Shown here: piece after piece, positions 1 through 8,443 of the stretch | How positions within the stretch are numbered: position 1 is the stretch's first letter | How the letters are laid out: every line of letters starts with the position of its first letter | Source of the DNA: Alistipes sp. | GTDB taxonomy: Bacteria; Bacteroidota; Bacteroidia; Bacteroidales; Rikenellaceae | DNA: 11,943 nt | NCBI GenBank assembly: GCA_017391185.1 | Contig: JAFOZN010000058.1 | Location: 1-11,943, forward strand | Reading direction: 5' to 3' | The notes under the pieces: model-generated | What the model was told of the DNA's origin: nothing | The model's input: the letters and a program-made list of their open reading frames with translations, nothing else | Databases searched by the model: none | Made by a program: the position numbers and the translations under genes

Positions 1-70
1 AAATTCAAAATTCGGAACTCGGAACTCGGAACTCGGAACTCGGAATTCGGAACTCGGAACTCAAAATTTC
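1..70. repeat. 7-bp tandem repeat array
   Basis: Read from base 1 in steps of seven, the sequence is about ten units of the form rAAyTCg. The core is GAACTCG repeated at 15-42 and 50-56, one unit with a single change (GAATTCG, 43-49), and decayed units at both ends (AAATTCA, AAATTCG, GAACTCA, AAATTTC). The array starts at or beyond the left edge, so its true length is unknown. Seven is not a multiple of three, so unit gain or loss would shift any reading frame crossing it. I see no convincing gene here. Confidence 0.9.
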
Positions 71-148
71 TCCGCATGCCTCAGCCGAGCAAAACGAGTG
101 CTGATTGACATCTCTAATGGCTTTGGCTGTAAACATGTGATAGTAAAA

Positions 149-188
149 AAGAGAGGGTGACTACCTCACAAGTTAGTCACCCTCTCTT
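149..188 (-). terminator. Intrinsic terminator of the exbB-exbD-tonB-DUF1573 operon
   Basis: A perfect 15-bp inverted repeat (149-163 with 174-188) encloses a 10-nt loop. Read on the minus strand, the hairpin is followed at once by a run of six T (plus-strand A at 145-150). It sits 15 bp past the DUF1573 stop codon, where a factor-independent terminator for the leftward operon is expected. Confidence 0.9.
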
Positions 189-203
189 AATCACATATAG
201 GAT

Positions 204-638
204 TTACTTTACCTCTTGCATCATATCTGCATCCACCGAATTACCTTGGATGGTAATGAGTGAAGCATCCTTAGAGTAATTGGTATAGATCTGTATCACC
301 TTATGGAAGATTCCCGCCTCAACCTTATGAGGCTCATACTTCACCTTGATAACCGACTTCTCACCTGGCAAGACAGGCTTGCGCGAGTATGAAACCGAGA
401 TACAAGAACACGACTTGGTAATCTTCTTGATCACAAGCGGAGCATCACCCTTGTTTGAGAAACGAAACTCCTTAATCAAGTCACCGCCCTTGCGAGGGAC
501 ATCTCCAAAATCGTACGATGTACGCTCAAATACAATAATCGGGCGCACCTTCTCTCCCTTATCCGAGCTACCCTTAGCCCCAGCAAATGCCGAAAGGCAT
601 AAGAGCGACATCACCATAAAACAAAAAAATCTCCTCAT
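204..638 (-). CDS. DUF1573 domain protein, exported
   Basis: A 144-residue protein with an N-terminal signal peptide: a basic start (MRR), a hydrophobic stretch at about residues 4-19, and a likely cleavage site near AFA-G at 17-20. Residues about 35-125 match the DUF1573 pattern as I know it: YDFGDV, then an FxFxNxGxxPLxI strand pair, SCSC (Cys77, Cys79), a PGE turn and GxFxKxIxIYTN. DUF1573 is an immunoglobulin-like fold common in Bacteroidota exported proteins, and its molecular role is not established. It is the last gene of the operon, 7 bp after the tonB-like stop codon, with a terminator 15 bp downstream. Context suggests a periplasmic or surface accessory of the Ton-type energy system, but that is inference. 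Family assignment is fairly secure; function is open. Confidence 0.85.
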   Translation of the reverse strand: MRRFFCFMVMSLLCLSAFAGAKGSSDKGEKVRPIIVFERTSYDFGDVPRKGGDLIKEFRFSNKGDAPLVIKKITKSCSCISVSYSRKPVLPGEKSVIKVKYEPHKVEAGIFHKVIQIYTNYSKDASLITIQGNSVDADMMQEVK

Positions 639-645
639 CCTACGG

Positions 646-1326
646 CTAATTCAATTTAAAGTTATAGGTGATAGTACCACCCTGAATAAAACTCCTACTC
701 TCGGTAAAACGGGCACGCATGGCAGCACTCTTCGCAGCAGCAATCAACGCAGCATCCGAAGAGGTAGAACCCTTAGGCTCGTATGTAGCATTGGTCACTC
801 GACCATGCTGATCCACCGTAACTCGAATCACGATTTTACCGCCGACATTACCCGGATATGAAGGTTTGGGCAGATTACCCACCAAGCCACGGCCACGTAA
901 TCCCTCGTCCAACTGATCGTTGCCGATAGGATTCAAACCGCCACCAGTACCGCTTGCCAGATTCTCTTCACCCTCCTTTGCGTATGGATTACCCAAATCC
1001 TCAGGCTCATCCACACCGCCCTTATTGCTATGGAAAATAGCACGGCGATTGACGGTCTGAGTCTGCTCATCCTTACCTGTCACCTGTTGGGTATTCTCTC
1101 TTGTGGTAGAGAGATTTTGGTGTCGTGGAGCTTGTGACGTAACCACAGGACGGGGCTTAGGACGCGGCTCATCGATGATCTCTACGATGATCATCTCACT
1201 CTCTGGCGCGACCTTGATGGGAATATAGACCAAAAACAATATAGCCATCATCGCAACAGCATAGGCTGCCGCAGCTACTCCAGCATAGAGCTTAGGTCTA
1301 TCATCATTTTCGTCATAGTAGTTCAT
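646..1326 (-). CDS. TonB-family energy transducer
   Basis: The protein has a short cytoplasmic N-terminus, one membrane helix (about residues 14-35 from this start), a proline- and charge-rich linker beginning with an RPKPRP run and including a Gly-rich patch, and a C-terminal TonB-like domain (about the last 80 residues: PKPSYPG, GKIVIRVTVDQHGRV, then AALxAAK and a final TYNFKL strand). TonB-type proteins span the periplasm and pass the proton-motive energy of ExbB/ExbD to outer-membrane transporters or other envelope partners. It lies directly after exbD, as expected. I chose the ATG at 1324-1326. A GTG at 1348-1350 would add eight residues; it has GAGGGG 7 nt upstream, but this phylum rarely relies on such sites. 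The linker is short for a canonical TonB, so the partner may not be a classical transporter. Confidence 0.85.
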   Translation of the reverse strand: MNYYDENDDRPKLYAGVAAAAYAVAMMAILFLVYIPIKVAPESEMIIVEIIDEPRPKPRPVVTSQAPRHQNLSTTRENTQQVTGKDEQTQTVNRRAIFHSNKGGVDEPEDLGNPYAKEGEENLASGTGGGLNPIGNDQLDEGLRGRGLVGNLPKPSYPGNVGGKIVIRVTVDQHGRVTNATYEPKGSTSSDAALIAAAKSAAMRARFTESRSFIQGGTITYNFKLN

Positions 1327-1350
1327 ACCTTGATTCTTACTATTGCCCAC

Positions 1351-1378
1351 GGCACAGCCCCTCGATTAAGGCTGTGTC
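1351..1378 (-). other. Small hairpin across the exbD/tonB-like junction
   Basis: Bases 1351-1359 pair with 1370-1378 (seven consecutive pairs, one A-C mismatch, then a closing G-C) around a 10-nt loop. On the transcript the stem includes the last exbD codons, and the loop carries the exbD stop codon and a GAGG sequence. It has no T-run, so it is not a terminator. It could affect coupling or mRNA processing between the two cistrons, or be chance. Confidence 0.4.
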
Positions 1379-1770
1379 GCTGCAATAAGTTTATAACCGT
1401 TATCCTTGGCGATATTCATCACCTGCACGATCTCATCCCACTCCACGCTCTTATCTGCGTGCAATGAAATCGTAGGCTCCTCCTGTCCCTCAAGACGCTT
1501 CTGCAAAGCACGCTCGATACCCTCACGTGAGCCGACATTTTCCAACTCCACGTAGTAAGTGTAACGATTCGAGCCGTTGTCCTTGATCGAGACGGTAGTA
1601 ATCGCCTTATCCTTGAGCTGATTGGCACTCTTGGGCAACATCAACTTGATAGCATTTGGGTTGATCAGCGTAGTCGCAATAATCATAAAGATCAACAACA
1701 AAAACATCAAGTCGGTCATTGACGAGCCTGAGTAAGAACAATCAACTTTTGATCCTCTCTTAATTGCCAT
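1366..1770 (-). CDS. exbD: ExbD/TolR-family proton-channel subunit
   Basis: A 134-residue inner-membrane protein with a short basic N-terminus, one transmembrane helix (about residues 18-36, SSMTDLMFLLLIFMIIATT) and a periplasmic domain. Asp20 in the helix corresponds to the conserved proton-relay aspartate of ExbD/TolR. The C-terminal part (PTISLHADKSVEWDEIVQVM onward) matches the folded periplasmic domain. ExbD pairs with ExbB to convert proton flow into mechanical work on a TonB-type protein. It starts 9 bp after exbB stops and ends 39 bp before the preferred tonB-like start, so it is the second cistron of the operon. TolR is the alternative name; the adjacent TonB-like gene and lack of tolB/pal favour the Exb label. 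Confidence 0.92.
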   Translation of the reverse strand: MAIKRGSKVDCSYSGSSMTDLMFLLLIFMIIATTLINPNAIKLMLPKSANQLKDKAITTVSIKDNGSNRYTYYVELENVGSREGIERALQKRLEGQEEPTISLHADKSVEWDEIVQVMNIAKDNGYKLIAATQP

Positions 1771-1779
1771 CTTTACTAC

Positions 1780-2490
1780 TTACTTTACAGGTTGATTCAA
1801 AATATCCATAAATGCGATTGAGTTAGCCTCCATCTGGAATACCAACTTCTCGATGCGAGCTACCAAATAGTTGTAGCCAAAGTAAGCTGGGATACCCACG
1901 ATAAGACCACCTACGGTAGTCACCATCGCAACGTACATACCTCCAGCCAAGAGTGTCAAATCTACCGTACCACCAGCAGCAGCCATATCCATAAAGGTCT
2001 GCACCATACCGATTACTGTACCCAAGAAACCAATCATTGGAGCACCACCAGCGATAGTAGCCAAGATTGGGAGACCATCCTCCAACTTCGATACCTCAAG
2101 ATTGGCAGCATTCTCGATAGATGACTGTATATCGCTCATTGGGCGACCAATACGACCGATACCCTTCTCAATCATACGAGCAATAGGGGTATTTGTCTTG
2201 CGACAAAGGTCGATGGCTGCGTTGATCTTACCATCTGAGATATAGTCGCGGATACGGTGCATAAAGTTCATGTTGATACCCGAAGCCTTGCGAATAGCCA
2301 TAAAACGCTCAACAAAGATAAATACTGCTACGCCACCCAAAGCCAAAAGTGGCCACATCAACCAACCACCCTTGAGGAAAAGCTCCCAAAGGCCCATACG
2401 AGTTACCTCCTCGGTTACCAAAGCAGTTGTCGCAGCTGCCTCACCTGCTACTGCTGTCGTAGTCTCGACAGCCTGAAGAAATTCAATCAT
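1780..2490 (-). CDS. exbB: ExbB/TolQ/MotA-family proton-channel subunit
   Basis: A 236-residue inner-membrane protein with three membrane helices: about 43-62, 140-168 and 182-210. The family signature is clear: GGAPMIGFLGTVIGMVQTF at 148-166 with Thr158 in the pore helix, and a second pore threonine pair at 191-192 in MVTTVGGLIVGIP. A cytoplasmic region lies between helices 1 and 2. It forms the pentameric channel around ExbD that drives the TonB-type protein encoded two genes downstream. The first ~32 residues are a long Ala/Thr-rich leader (AVAGEAAATTALVTEE) before the first helix. The ATG at 2490 is the only start before an AT-rich leader. It is the first gene of the exbB-exbD-tonB-DUF1573 operon, 66 bp downstream of the tamB-like stop. 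Confidence 0.93.
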   Translation of the reverse strand: MIEFLQAVETTTAVAGEAAATTALVTEEVTRMGLWELFLKGGWLMWPLLALGGVAVFIFVERFMAIRKASGINMNFMHRIRDYISDGKINAAIDLCRKTNTPIARMIEKGIGRIGRPMSDIQSSIENAANLEVSKLEDGLPILATIAGGAPMIGFLGTVIGMVQTFMDMAAAGGTVDLTLLAGGMYVAMVTTVGGLIVGIPAYFGYNYLVARIEKLVFQMEANSIAFMDILNQPVK

Positions 2491-2503
2491 AATTGTGTTT
2501 GTT

Positions 2504-2511
2504 AAAATTTA
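2504..2511 (-). promoter_or_regulatory. Possible -7 box for the exbB operon
   Basis: On the minus strand the sequence TAAATTTT lies 13 nt before the exbB start codon and matches TAnnTTTG at all fixed positions but the last. The 66-bp gap is very AT-rich. No clear TTTG is found at the usual ~19-bp distance, so the call is weak. Read-through from tamB is also possible because I see no terminator hairpin in the gap. Confidence 0.3.
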
Positions 2512-2556
2512 TTTTAAGTTTATTGTAATTTCACTTTGTTTTCAATTCATTCCATG

Positions 2557-5500
2557 CTACTTTACTTGTGGTGCATTCCCACCCTGCGTATCGGGCACCT
2601 CTACGCCCAAATCGTTGGAATCATCCGACACTTGTTCGGCTTGTCTTTGAGCCTCTATGGCCTCCTGCTCAGCCTTCTTGCGGCGGCGCGAGGTGAAACG
2701 CTCCTTGATGCGCCGCATAAGGTCCGTCCAGCTATTGAAATCCTCTTTATAATATATACCGACTCCTGTCTCCTGCAAACCTTGGTTCTCATCGAAGCGG
2801 TCGATGGTCTGGGTAAAGCCTTTGAGTTTGAGATTGCCATTGCGATCCAAAAGCCAAGTAATGTATGCTTCGCCCATAAAATTGGACATATTGCTACTCT
2901 GCGCCATACGGTTATCCACCAAATAGTTACCCTCAACCTCCACCAAAAGGCGATCGTTTACAAGCGACTTGGAGAAACCAAAATCAATCTCATCGCTCGT
3001 AAGTTCAGACTTAGGTCTATAACGAAGGATGATATTATAATCATCGCTCGAGAGCCAGTTACTCAACTGATTCGACAAGAGCTCAAAACCTGTAGTAGCT
3101 GATGCCGAAGCACCTATATTCGAGGATGTACCCGAATCGGAGTAGAAGCTACCGCTGACCAAGAGATACATAAACTGCGTAGCGATGGACTGCTGATTGT
3201 TGAGCAGATTGGCTACCGCATTCTGAATCTCGGAATCGGCATTAGGCACTTTAATATCAAACGTCACGGTAGGACTACTTAGTCTTTCGGTGAGGTTAAT
3301 AATACACTCTACGGGCACTGCACGCGTCACATTATCAAGCGTAGTGGAAGAGAGCAGAGGCTGGAGCGATGCTTTGAGTTTATATATAGCATCGATATCC
3401 AAACGGGCATCCATCGGATCGCCTGTCCATTGGATCGTAGAGCCACTCTCAATGAGGAATAGCTTGTTGATGATGTTCTGCAGGGTAAAGAGGTAACTAC
3501 CGTCCGAAATGGTATAATCGCCATACATATCGAAGATATTGGCACTCGGCACTATGTGCATATTCAGAGTACCATCACCACGCGCCTTGATAATATCGCC
3601 TACCGTAGGATCAATAACAAGCTGAATCTCGGTATTACGATTGGCCGTAAGCTCCATATTGATATCCATAGTACCAGATGTAGAGGCAGTACGGCGCGAA
3701 CGACGCTCAAACATCATCTTCTTACGCAGGAGATAGTTTGTCGTATCGACCTGAATACCCGGCTTCTCGAAAATCACATAATCGGCATTGGCAGCATCCA
3801 TCTTACCCGAAAGAGGCATAAAGAATTGCGAGTCACCCTCGGAAGAGGCTGTGATATTGAGTTGCGTACCCTTCTTATCACCCTTTACCGATGCCACACC
3901 CGAAGCATAGACCTTACCATAGAAGAGGTCGTTATCCTGAGCCGTAGTATTAAGCACGAGCATGCTGCGAGGTACCATTCTCAGGTCATAGGTGATATTT
4001 GAGAGGTGATCCAGACTCACATCCAGATTCAATGAGCCACTGTTCTTCTCATCGTCATAGACTCTGACATTAGAGGCTATGATGTGGTTGTTTTCGACCT
4101 TCACCTTGGCTGAAGGCACGTTATACCTCACTTGAGTATAATCGAGCATCAGCGATAGATCCTCCACGCTGATACTTCCGTTGAGCTTAGCCTGACGTTC
4201 CTGTCCCATGATCTCCAATTTAGCATCGGCAAGACCTTCGGTAGAGGAGATTACTCCTTTGAGGAATGGCTCGATCATATTCATCGGCAGATTATCAAAC
4301 TCACCCTCGGCATAATAGCGTTTGCTCTGCGGAGCATAATAACCTCGCACAATCTCGCTACCAGTCTTGAGATTCTTCATGGCAAGTCTTACTCGCTGCT
4401 GATCCAGATCCCAACGCGAATTGATACATAACGGCACGACTGAAGTTCCGTTGACCTTCATACTGTCGATATCAATATCGGCTGTCAGCTCACCACGATT
4501 CAGCGCAGCCTTGAGCGATGCCACACCACTTGCCAGGCCCGTAATCTCATAACCCAGACGTGATGGGAAACCCATGAATGGATCCAACTCAAAGTCGCGC
4601 ATCTGAAGCGATAAAGAGTCAGTCCTACTCTTCGAGGCTACACCATCGAGCAATAGTAACTGGTTGCCACTACTGATCTTGAAGTTATTTACTGCCACTC
4701 CCGTAGTATCCAGACTTATCGGATCGGACGTAATCTTCCATGTCTTATCACCTCGTTTGATGTGGGCAGGCAACAGGGTAAGATTCACTCTCGGCATCTT
4801 GCTCGGCATAACTCGTGTAAGGTGAGCCATCACCGCAACTCTACCCGAAAGTGTATCCACGCCATCATCAAATCCCGCATCGAGCATCACCCTATCGTTT
4901 TTGGCACCTCCCATAACAGAGAGTTTAGGCAGATGGAATCCTCCCGTATAGAGATCCTCCGACTGTAGATACATAGCCAAAGAGTCGGCCTGATTGGTGA
5001 TATTGATATTCAGATTTGTAATGAGCGTATTACCTCGCTCCAAATACTCCGACTCTGCTCTCAAGGCCAGATGGTTGGATGACGGATTCATCACAAAATG
5101 GAGCTTAGAGCCATTGGCCATCTGCAAACCATCTGATACGGCATCGAGCAATGGATCGATATTCTTCACCGTAAGCGTCAAGGCCGAATAACCCTCATCG
5201 CCAGCACTCTCATATAGAGATTTCGACCCATCGGAGATATTAGGCAGATACTTACGCATAGCCGATTGGAGATATTTCACCACCTCGGCATAACTTGTTG
5301 GGCCCGTAAACGAGGCATCGACAAAATCTGAGGTAAGGTTGAGCGAGCGCTTCTGATCTGTATTATTGGCCGTCAGACGTATGAGTCCCGTAGATAGCGA
5401 ATCCTCATTGTAGCGATACTCACCGCGTTCGATAGTAAATGCGCCGTTGATATCCTCTATGGTATGACCTACGGCATAGAGATCCGCATCCAAAGCCAAC

Positions 5501-7143
5501 AGAGAGATGGAATCACGTTTATTGATATTCATCTTCGTAAGATCGGCCTCACGCAGATTAAGCCTAAGATCATATACAGGCCTTGTGCTATTGAGATCGG
5601 CCAGACCGCTAAGTTTGAAATTCAGCGGAGATGATTGGCTCATAATCTGACCTGAGAAACTCTTATTTACCACCATACCATCAATCAAGACATCCTGATA
5701 ATCGAGCCCGTTGAAATACAAATCAGCTATATCGCCACGAACATTTCCTCTCACCAGAGAACGATTTGTCAGTCCATCGAAACTTACATTAGCATTGATT
5801 CTGCCCAAATTTTTCACATCGAGAACTCTGCCCAAATCAAGATATCCGAGCGATACATCAGCTACAAGTGAAGAGTTTGGCAACTCACCCTCTCTTTTCT
5901 CCATCGGCGCACGCTGGGCGCTGAGCAAGATATTTCCCGCCTCGGTAATGAAATTCAATTCACTCTCAAAGGCACGCATACCTCCACTAAAAGTACCCGA
6001 ACCAATCACCTCTCCAGCGTTTGCAAGCATCTGTCGAACCTTCGCAGGCAAGCTCTTGCCCGTAATACCGCCCAAGAGGTAATTTATATCCTCCTCACAA
6101 CTTCTCAGCTCATCCAACCTCACCGACATACCAGCACGCTTCACATTAGGCAAACCACGCAAGGTAACCTCGCCCTGAAGCATACTCTGCTGACCGAATT
6201 GCAGGCTCTTCACATCCACCTTCATATCGGCCACAGTACCCTTAACCTTGGCATTAACACCTCTGACAGCGATATTCCATGGGAGCATACGTGGAGCGAA
6301 GTGTGCTATATCATCACTCGATGCTGCCGAGCGATATATCTCACCCTCGATTACCACATTGTGGATAAAATCTTTATACGCCGACCAATCCTCACCACGT
6401 AGTGTGAGTCGAGGCAGACGGATATCCGACTTCTCGGCCATAATCTCAAAATCGCTCAGCTCCACCAAACCCTTATCCACCAAGAAGCGACCTGTAAAGT
6501 TCTGAACCATAAAGCCACAATGCTCTATGGTAGAGAAGTTACGAATATATCCTCCGATACGTCCTCCGTGTAGGAAGAAATCATCGACAAAGGCCGACAT
6601 ATGCTCGATATGCATATCACCGTAGTCGACTCCATAGGTTGGCTCACGATGCTCCTTCTGTTCGATAACGAGAGAGAAATCATCCACTCTCACATCTTCG
6701 ACCTTGAGCATAAAATCGCTTTTTTTCTCGCGATCCTTATTACTCAATCGTGCTACGACCTGTTTGATATTCATCACGCCTTCGGGAGTCTCCTTGATAT
6801 TCAAGACACCATGAGAGACTACACCGTTACGCAAAGTGACGCCATCCTGATCGGGTATGCGCGAAAGATAGACGCGCAATTTATCGACATAAAGCAGGGT
6901 ATCCTGCTGATAATCCTCTACATAAAAGCCATCTACACGCAAAGAGCCCAACACGCCAATTTTGATTCTGCGGATAGAGACTTCGGTCTCCAATTTCTCA
7001 GATACATATTTGGTAGCTTTACCCACCAAAAAGTTCTGCACCGTTGGCAATTCCACGACCAAAGTGAGCACAATAGGACAAAATATCAGAAACAATAGCG
7101 TAACTGATAGCACCTTTAACAATATTTTCGTAACTTTGCGCAT
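2557..7143 (-). CDS. tamB: TamB-like AsmA-family envelope protein (DUF490 C-terminus)
   Basis: A 1528-residue protein with one N-terminal membrane anchor (about residues 7-32), then KATKYVSEKLETEVSIRRIKI, the AsmA/TamB-type opening that leads into a long repetitive beta-helical body with many short strands. The last ~400 residues match the TamB/DUF490 domain (for example GTLNMHIVPSANIFDMYGDYTISDG split over the region, MYLLVSGSF, then strands resembling an outer-membrane-facing end). The family spans the periplasm as a hydrophobic groove and is linked to phospholipid transport and outer-membrane protein assembly. The final ~50 residues are an odd charged, low-complexity tail (Arg/Lys-rich, then Gln/Glu-rich). 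There is no tamA-like gene next to it. The start at 7143 fits a -7 box 23 bp upstream. Confidence 0.9.
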   Translation of the reverse strand: MRKVTKILLKVLSVTLLFLIFCPIVLTLVVELPTVQNFLVGKATKYVSEKLETEVSIRRIKIGVLGSLRVDGFYVEDYQQDTLLYVDKLRVYLSRIPDQDGVTLRNGVVSHGVLNIKETPEGVMNIKQVVARLSNKDREKKSDFMLKVEDVRVDDFSLVIEQKEHREPTYGVDYGDMHIEHMSAFVDDFFLHGGRIGGYIRNFSTIEHCGFMVQNFTGRFLVDKGLVELSDFEIMAEKSDIRLPRLTLRGEDWSAYKDFIHNVVIEGEIYRSAASSDDIAHFAPRMLPWNIAVRGVNAKVKGTVADMKVDVKSLQFGQQSMLQGEVTLRGLPNVKRAGMSVRLDELRSCEEDINYLLGGITGKSLPAKVRQMLANAGEVIGSGTFSGGMRAFESELNFITEAGNILLSAQRAPMEKREGELPNSSLVADVSLGYLDLGRVLDVKNLGRINANVSFDGLTNRSLVRGNVRGDIADLYFNGLDYQDVLIDGMVVNKSFSGQIMSQSSPLNFKLSGLADLNSTRPVYDLRLNLREADLTKMNINKRDSISLLALDADLYAVGHTIEDINGAFTIERGEYRYNEDSLSTGLIRLTANNTDQKRSLNLTSDFVDASFTGPTSYAEVVKYLQSAMRKYLPNISDGSKSLYESAGDEGYSALTLTVKNIDPLLDAVSDGLQMANGSKLHFVMNPSSNHLALRAESEYLERGNTLITNLNINITNQADSLAMYLQSEDLYTGGFHLPKLSVMGGAKNDRVMLDAGFDDGVDTLSGRVAVMAHLTRVMPSKMPRVNLTLLPAHIKRGDKTWKITSDPISLDTTGVAVNNFKISSGNQLLLLDGVASKSRTDSLSLQMRDFELDPFMGFPSRLGYEITGLASGVASLKAALNRGELTADIDIDSMKVNGTSVVPLCINSRWDLDQQRVRLAMKNLKTGSEIVRGYYAPQSKRYYAEGEFDNLPMNMIEPFLKGVISSTEGLADAKLEIMGQERQAKLNGSISVEDLSLMLDYTQVRYNVPSAKVKVENNHIIASNVRVYDDEKNSGSLNLDVSLDHLSNITYDLRMVPRSMLVLNTTAQDNDLFYGKVYASGVASVKGDKKGTQLNITASSEGDSQFFMPLSGKMDAANADYVIFEKPGIQVDTTNYLLRKKMMFERRSRRTASTSGTMDINMELTANRNTEIQLVIDPTVGDIIKARGDGTLNMHIVPSANIFDMYGDYTISDGSYLFTLQNIINKLFLIESGSTIQWTGDPMDARLDIDAIYKLKASLQPLLSSTTLDNVTRAVPVECIINLTERLSSPTVTFDIKVPNADSEIQNAVANLLNNQQSIATQFMYLLVSGSFYSDSGTSSNIGASASATTGFELLSNQLSNWLSSDDYNIILRYRPKSELTSDEIDFGFSKSLVNDRLLVEVEGNYLVDNRMAQSSNMSNFMGEAYITWLLDRNGNLKLKGFTQTIDRFDENQGLQETGVGIYYKEDFNSWTDLMRRIKERFTSRRRKKAEQEAIEAQRQAEQVSDDSNDLGVEVPDTQGGNAPQVK

Positions 7144-7165
7144 GTGACAATGGTCATAAATCCAA

Positions 7166-7173
7166 CAAAAGTA
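7166..7173 (-). promoter_or_regulatory. -7 box of the tamB-like gene
   Basis: The minus strand reads TACTTTTG, an exact match to the Bacteroidetes -7 consensus TAnnTTTG. Transcription would start about 7 bp further on and leave a 5' leader of roughly 15-20 nt before the tamB ATG. The -33 region is only a T-rich tract, with no clear TTTG at the ideal distance. Confidence 0.55.
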
Positions 7174-7177
7174 ACAA

Positions 7178-7199
7178 TTTTTCTATTAAAATAGAAAAA
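7178..7199. promoter_or_regulatory. AT-rich inverted repeat between tamB and tsaD
   Basis: TTTTTCTAT (7178-7186) and ATAGAAAAA (7191-7199) are perfect inverted copies around a 4-nt TAAA centre. The repeat overlaps where the -33 element of the tamB promoter should lie and sits 20 bp before tsaD. It could be an operator or simply the A/T tracts of two back-to-back promoters. I found no TAnnTTTG box for tsaD itself. Confidence 0.4.
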
Positions 7200-7218
7200 A
7201 ATAGCATAAAACCTGCTT

Positions 7219-8247
7219 ATGGATATAACAATTCTTGGCATTGAGTCCTCTTGTGACGACACATCTGCTGCGGTTTTGCGTGGTACGACACTTCTTTCAA
7301 ACGTCATCGCTTCGCAAGCTGTGCATGTAAAGTATGGTGGCGTGATACCCGAATTGGCATCGCGCGCCCATCAGCAAAACATCATCCCCGTAGTCGATAC
7401 TGCCTTAAAAGAGGCTGGAGTAAGTATCGACAAGATTGATGCCATCGCCTTTACGCGTGGCCCCGGTTTGCTCGGCTCGCTACTTGTCGGCACCTCATTC
7501 GCGAAGGGACTCTCTATCGCCAACAACATTCCACTCGTAGAGGTTAATCACCTACAAGGCCACATCCTCTCCCATTTTGTCGATCTTCCAGACAGAGAGC
7601 TACCACACCCTGAGTTCCCTTTTCTCTGCTTGTTAGTTAGCGGTGGCCACACTCAGATTGTGAAGGTAAATTCTCCTTTGGAGATGGAGATCATAGGCTC
7701 TACGATTGACGATGCTGCAGGCGAAGCATTTGATAAATGCGCCAAGGTAATGGGCTTACCATACCCTGGAGGCCCTGTGATCGACAGATTGGCCAAAGAG
7801 GGTAATCCCAAGGCATTTACATTTGCAAAACCTCATGTCAAGGGTGAATTTGATTACTCATTCTCTGGTCTGAAGACCTCGTTCCTCTACACTCTGCGTG
7901 ATGAAATCAAGCAGGATGCCGATTTCGTAGAGAAAAACAAGGCCGATCTATGCGCTTCGTTGCAGTCAACCATCATAGATATCCTACTCAACAAGCTAAT
8001 CAAGGCAACAAAGTCATTGGGCATCAAAGATGTTGCCATAGCGGGTGGTGTATCTGCAAATTCTGGTCTAAGAGAGGCCGTAGCTGAGGCTGGACGCCGC
8101 AGAGGATGGCGAACATTCATCCCTGAATTGAAATTCACAACCGACAACGCAGCTATGATTGCCATATCGGGTTACTACCGTTACAAGCAGGGCATGATTT
8201 CCGATTTAGGCATCTCTCCCGTAGCTCGTTTGGAGGAGATTTTGTAA
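7219..8247 (+). CDS. tsaD: tRNA N6-adenosine threonylcarbamoyltransferase TsaD
   Basis: A 342-residue cytoplasmic enzyme of full family length. TsaD transfers the threonylcarbamoyl group from threonylcarbamoyl-AMP to A37 of tRNAs that read ANN codons, working with TsaB, TsaE and TsaC. The ASKHA-fold motifs are all present: GIESSCDDTSAAVL (7-20), the metal-binding pair His111 and His115 in NHLQGH, the IDDAAGEAFDK segment, YPGGPVIDRL, FSFSGLKT-like SFSGLKTSF, AGGVSANSGLR and the metal ligand Asp309 in TDNAAMIA. The ATG at 7219 places these residues at the same numbers as in E. coli. It is divergent from the tamB-like gene, an arrangement I recall as common in this phylum, and it ends in its own terminator. 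An essential core gene; nothing unusual seen. Confidence 0.97.
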   Translation: MDITILGIESSCDDTSAAVLRGTTLLSNVIASQAVHVKYGGVIPELASRAHQQNIIPVVDTALKEAGVSIDKIDAIAFTRGPGLLGSLLVGTSFAKGLSIANNIPLVEVNHLQGHILSHFVDLPDRELPHPEFPFLCLLVSGGHTQIVKVNSPLEMEIIGSTIDDAAGEAFDKCAKVMGLPYPGGPVIDRLAKEGNPKAFTFAKPHVKGEFDYSFSGLKTSFLYTLRDEIKQDADFVEKNKADLCASLQSTIIDILLNKLIKATKSLGIKDVAIAGGVSANSGLREAVAEAGRRRGWRTFIPELKFTTDNAAMIAISGYYRYKQGMISDLGISPVARLEEIL

Positions 8248-8275
8248 AAAATCGAAGCTCATAACCAACAAATAG

Positions 8276-8308
8276 ACTCGGAGGTCGGTCATGACTTCCG
8301 AGTTTTTT
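8276..8308 (+). terminator. Intrinsic terminator of tsaD
   Basis: An 11-bp stem (8276-8286 with 8293-8303, one G-U pair) closes a 6-nt loop and is followed by six T (8303-8308). It lies 28 bp after the tsaD stop codon. Confidence 0.9.
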
Positions 8309-8443
8309 ATCCCATTTAACCTCCCAAATCGAGAATTTCGCACCATATAGAGGGAATACACAACATTATTTTTGCTATTTTAGATGTTTTCTACACCTTT
8401 ACAACATCAAACACAAGTTTGAAATTGTATAATTTAAAAGACT
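8309..8443. other. Intergenic leader before the gene relic
   Basis: AT-rich DNA with no open frame of note. It is probably the old promoter and leader of the nitronate-monooxygenase-like relic. A TTTTTG near 8370 and several TA-rich stretches are present, but no exact TAnnTTTG box is seen at a normal spacing. Confidence 0.4.

Noticed and set aside
1..77. Minus-strand frame from the ATG at 75-77 through the heptad array (MRRNFEFRVPNSEF...)
   Set aside because: The peptide is only the translated repeat, has no upstream start signal, and runs off the edge. Such frames are usual artefacts of short tandem repeats.
346..861. Plus-strand open frame of 171 codons across the DUF1573 and tonB-like genes
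   Set aside because: It runs antisense across two well-supported genes and their junction and shows no protein-like features.
2536..3102. Plus-strand open frame of 188 codons opposite the end of the tamB-like gene
   Set aside because: It is wholly antisense to a clear coding region, has no recognisable domain, and its Leu/Ile-rich start is what the reverse of the charged TamB tail gives. It is a shadow frame.
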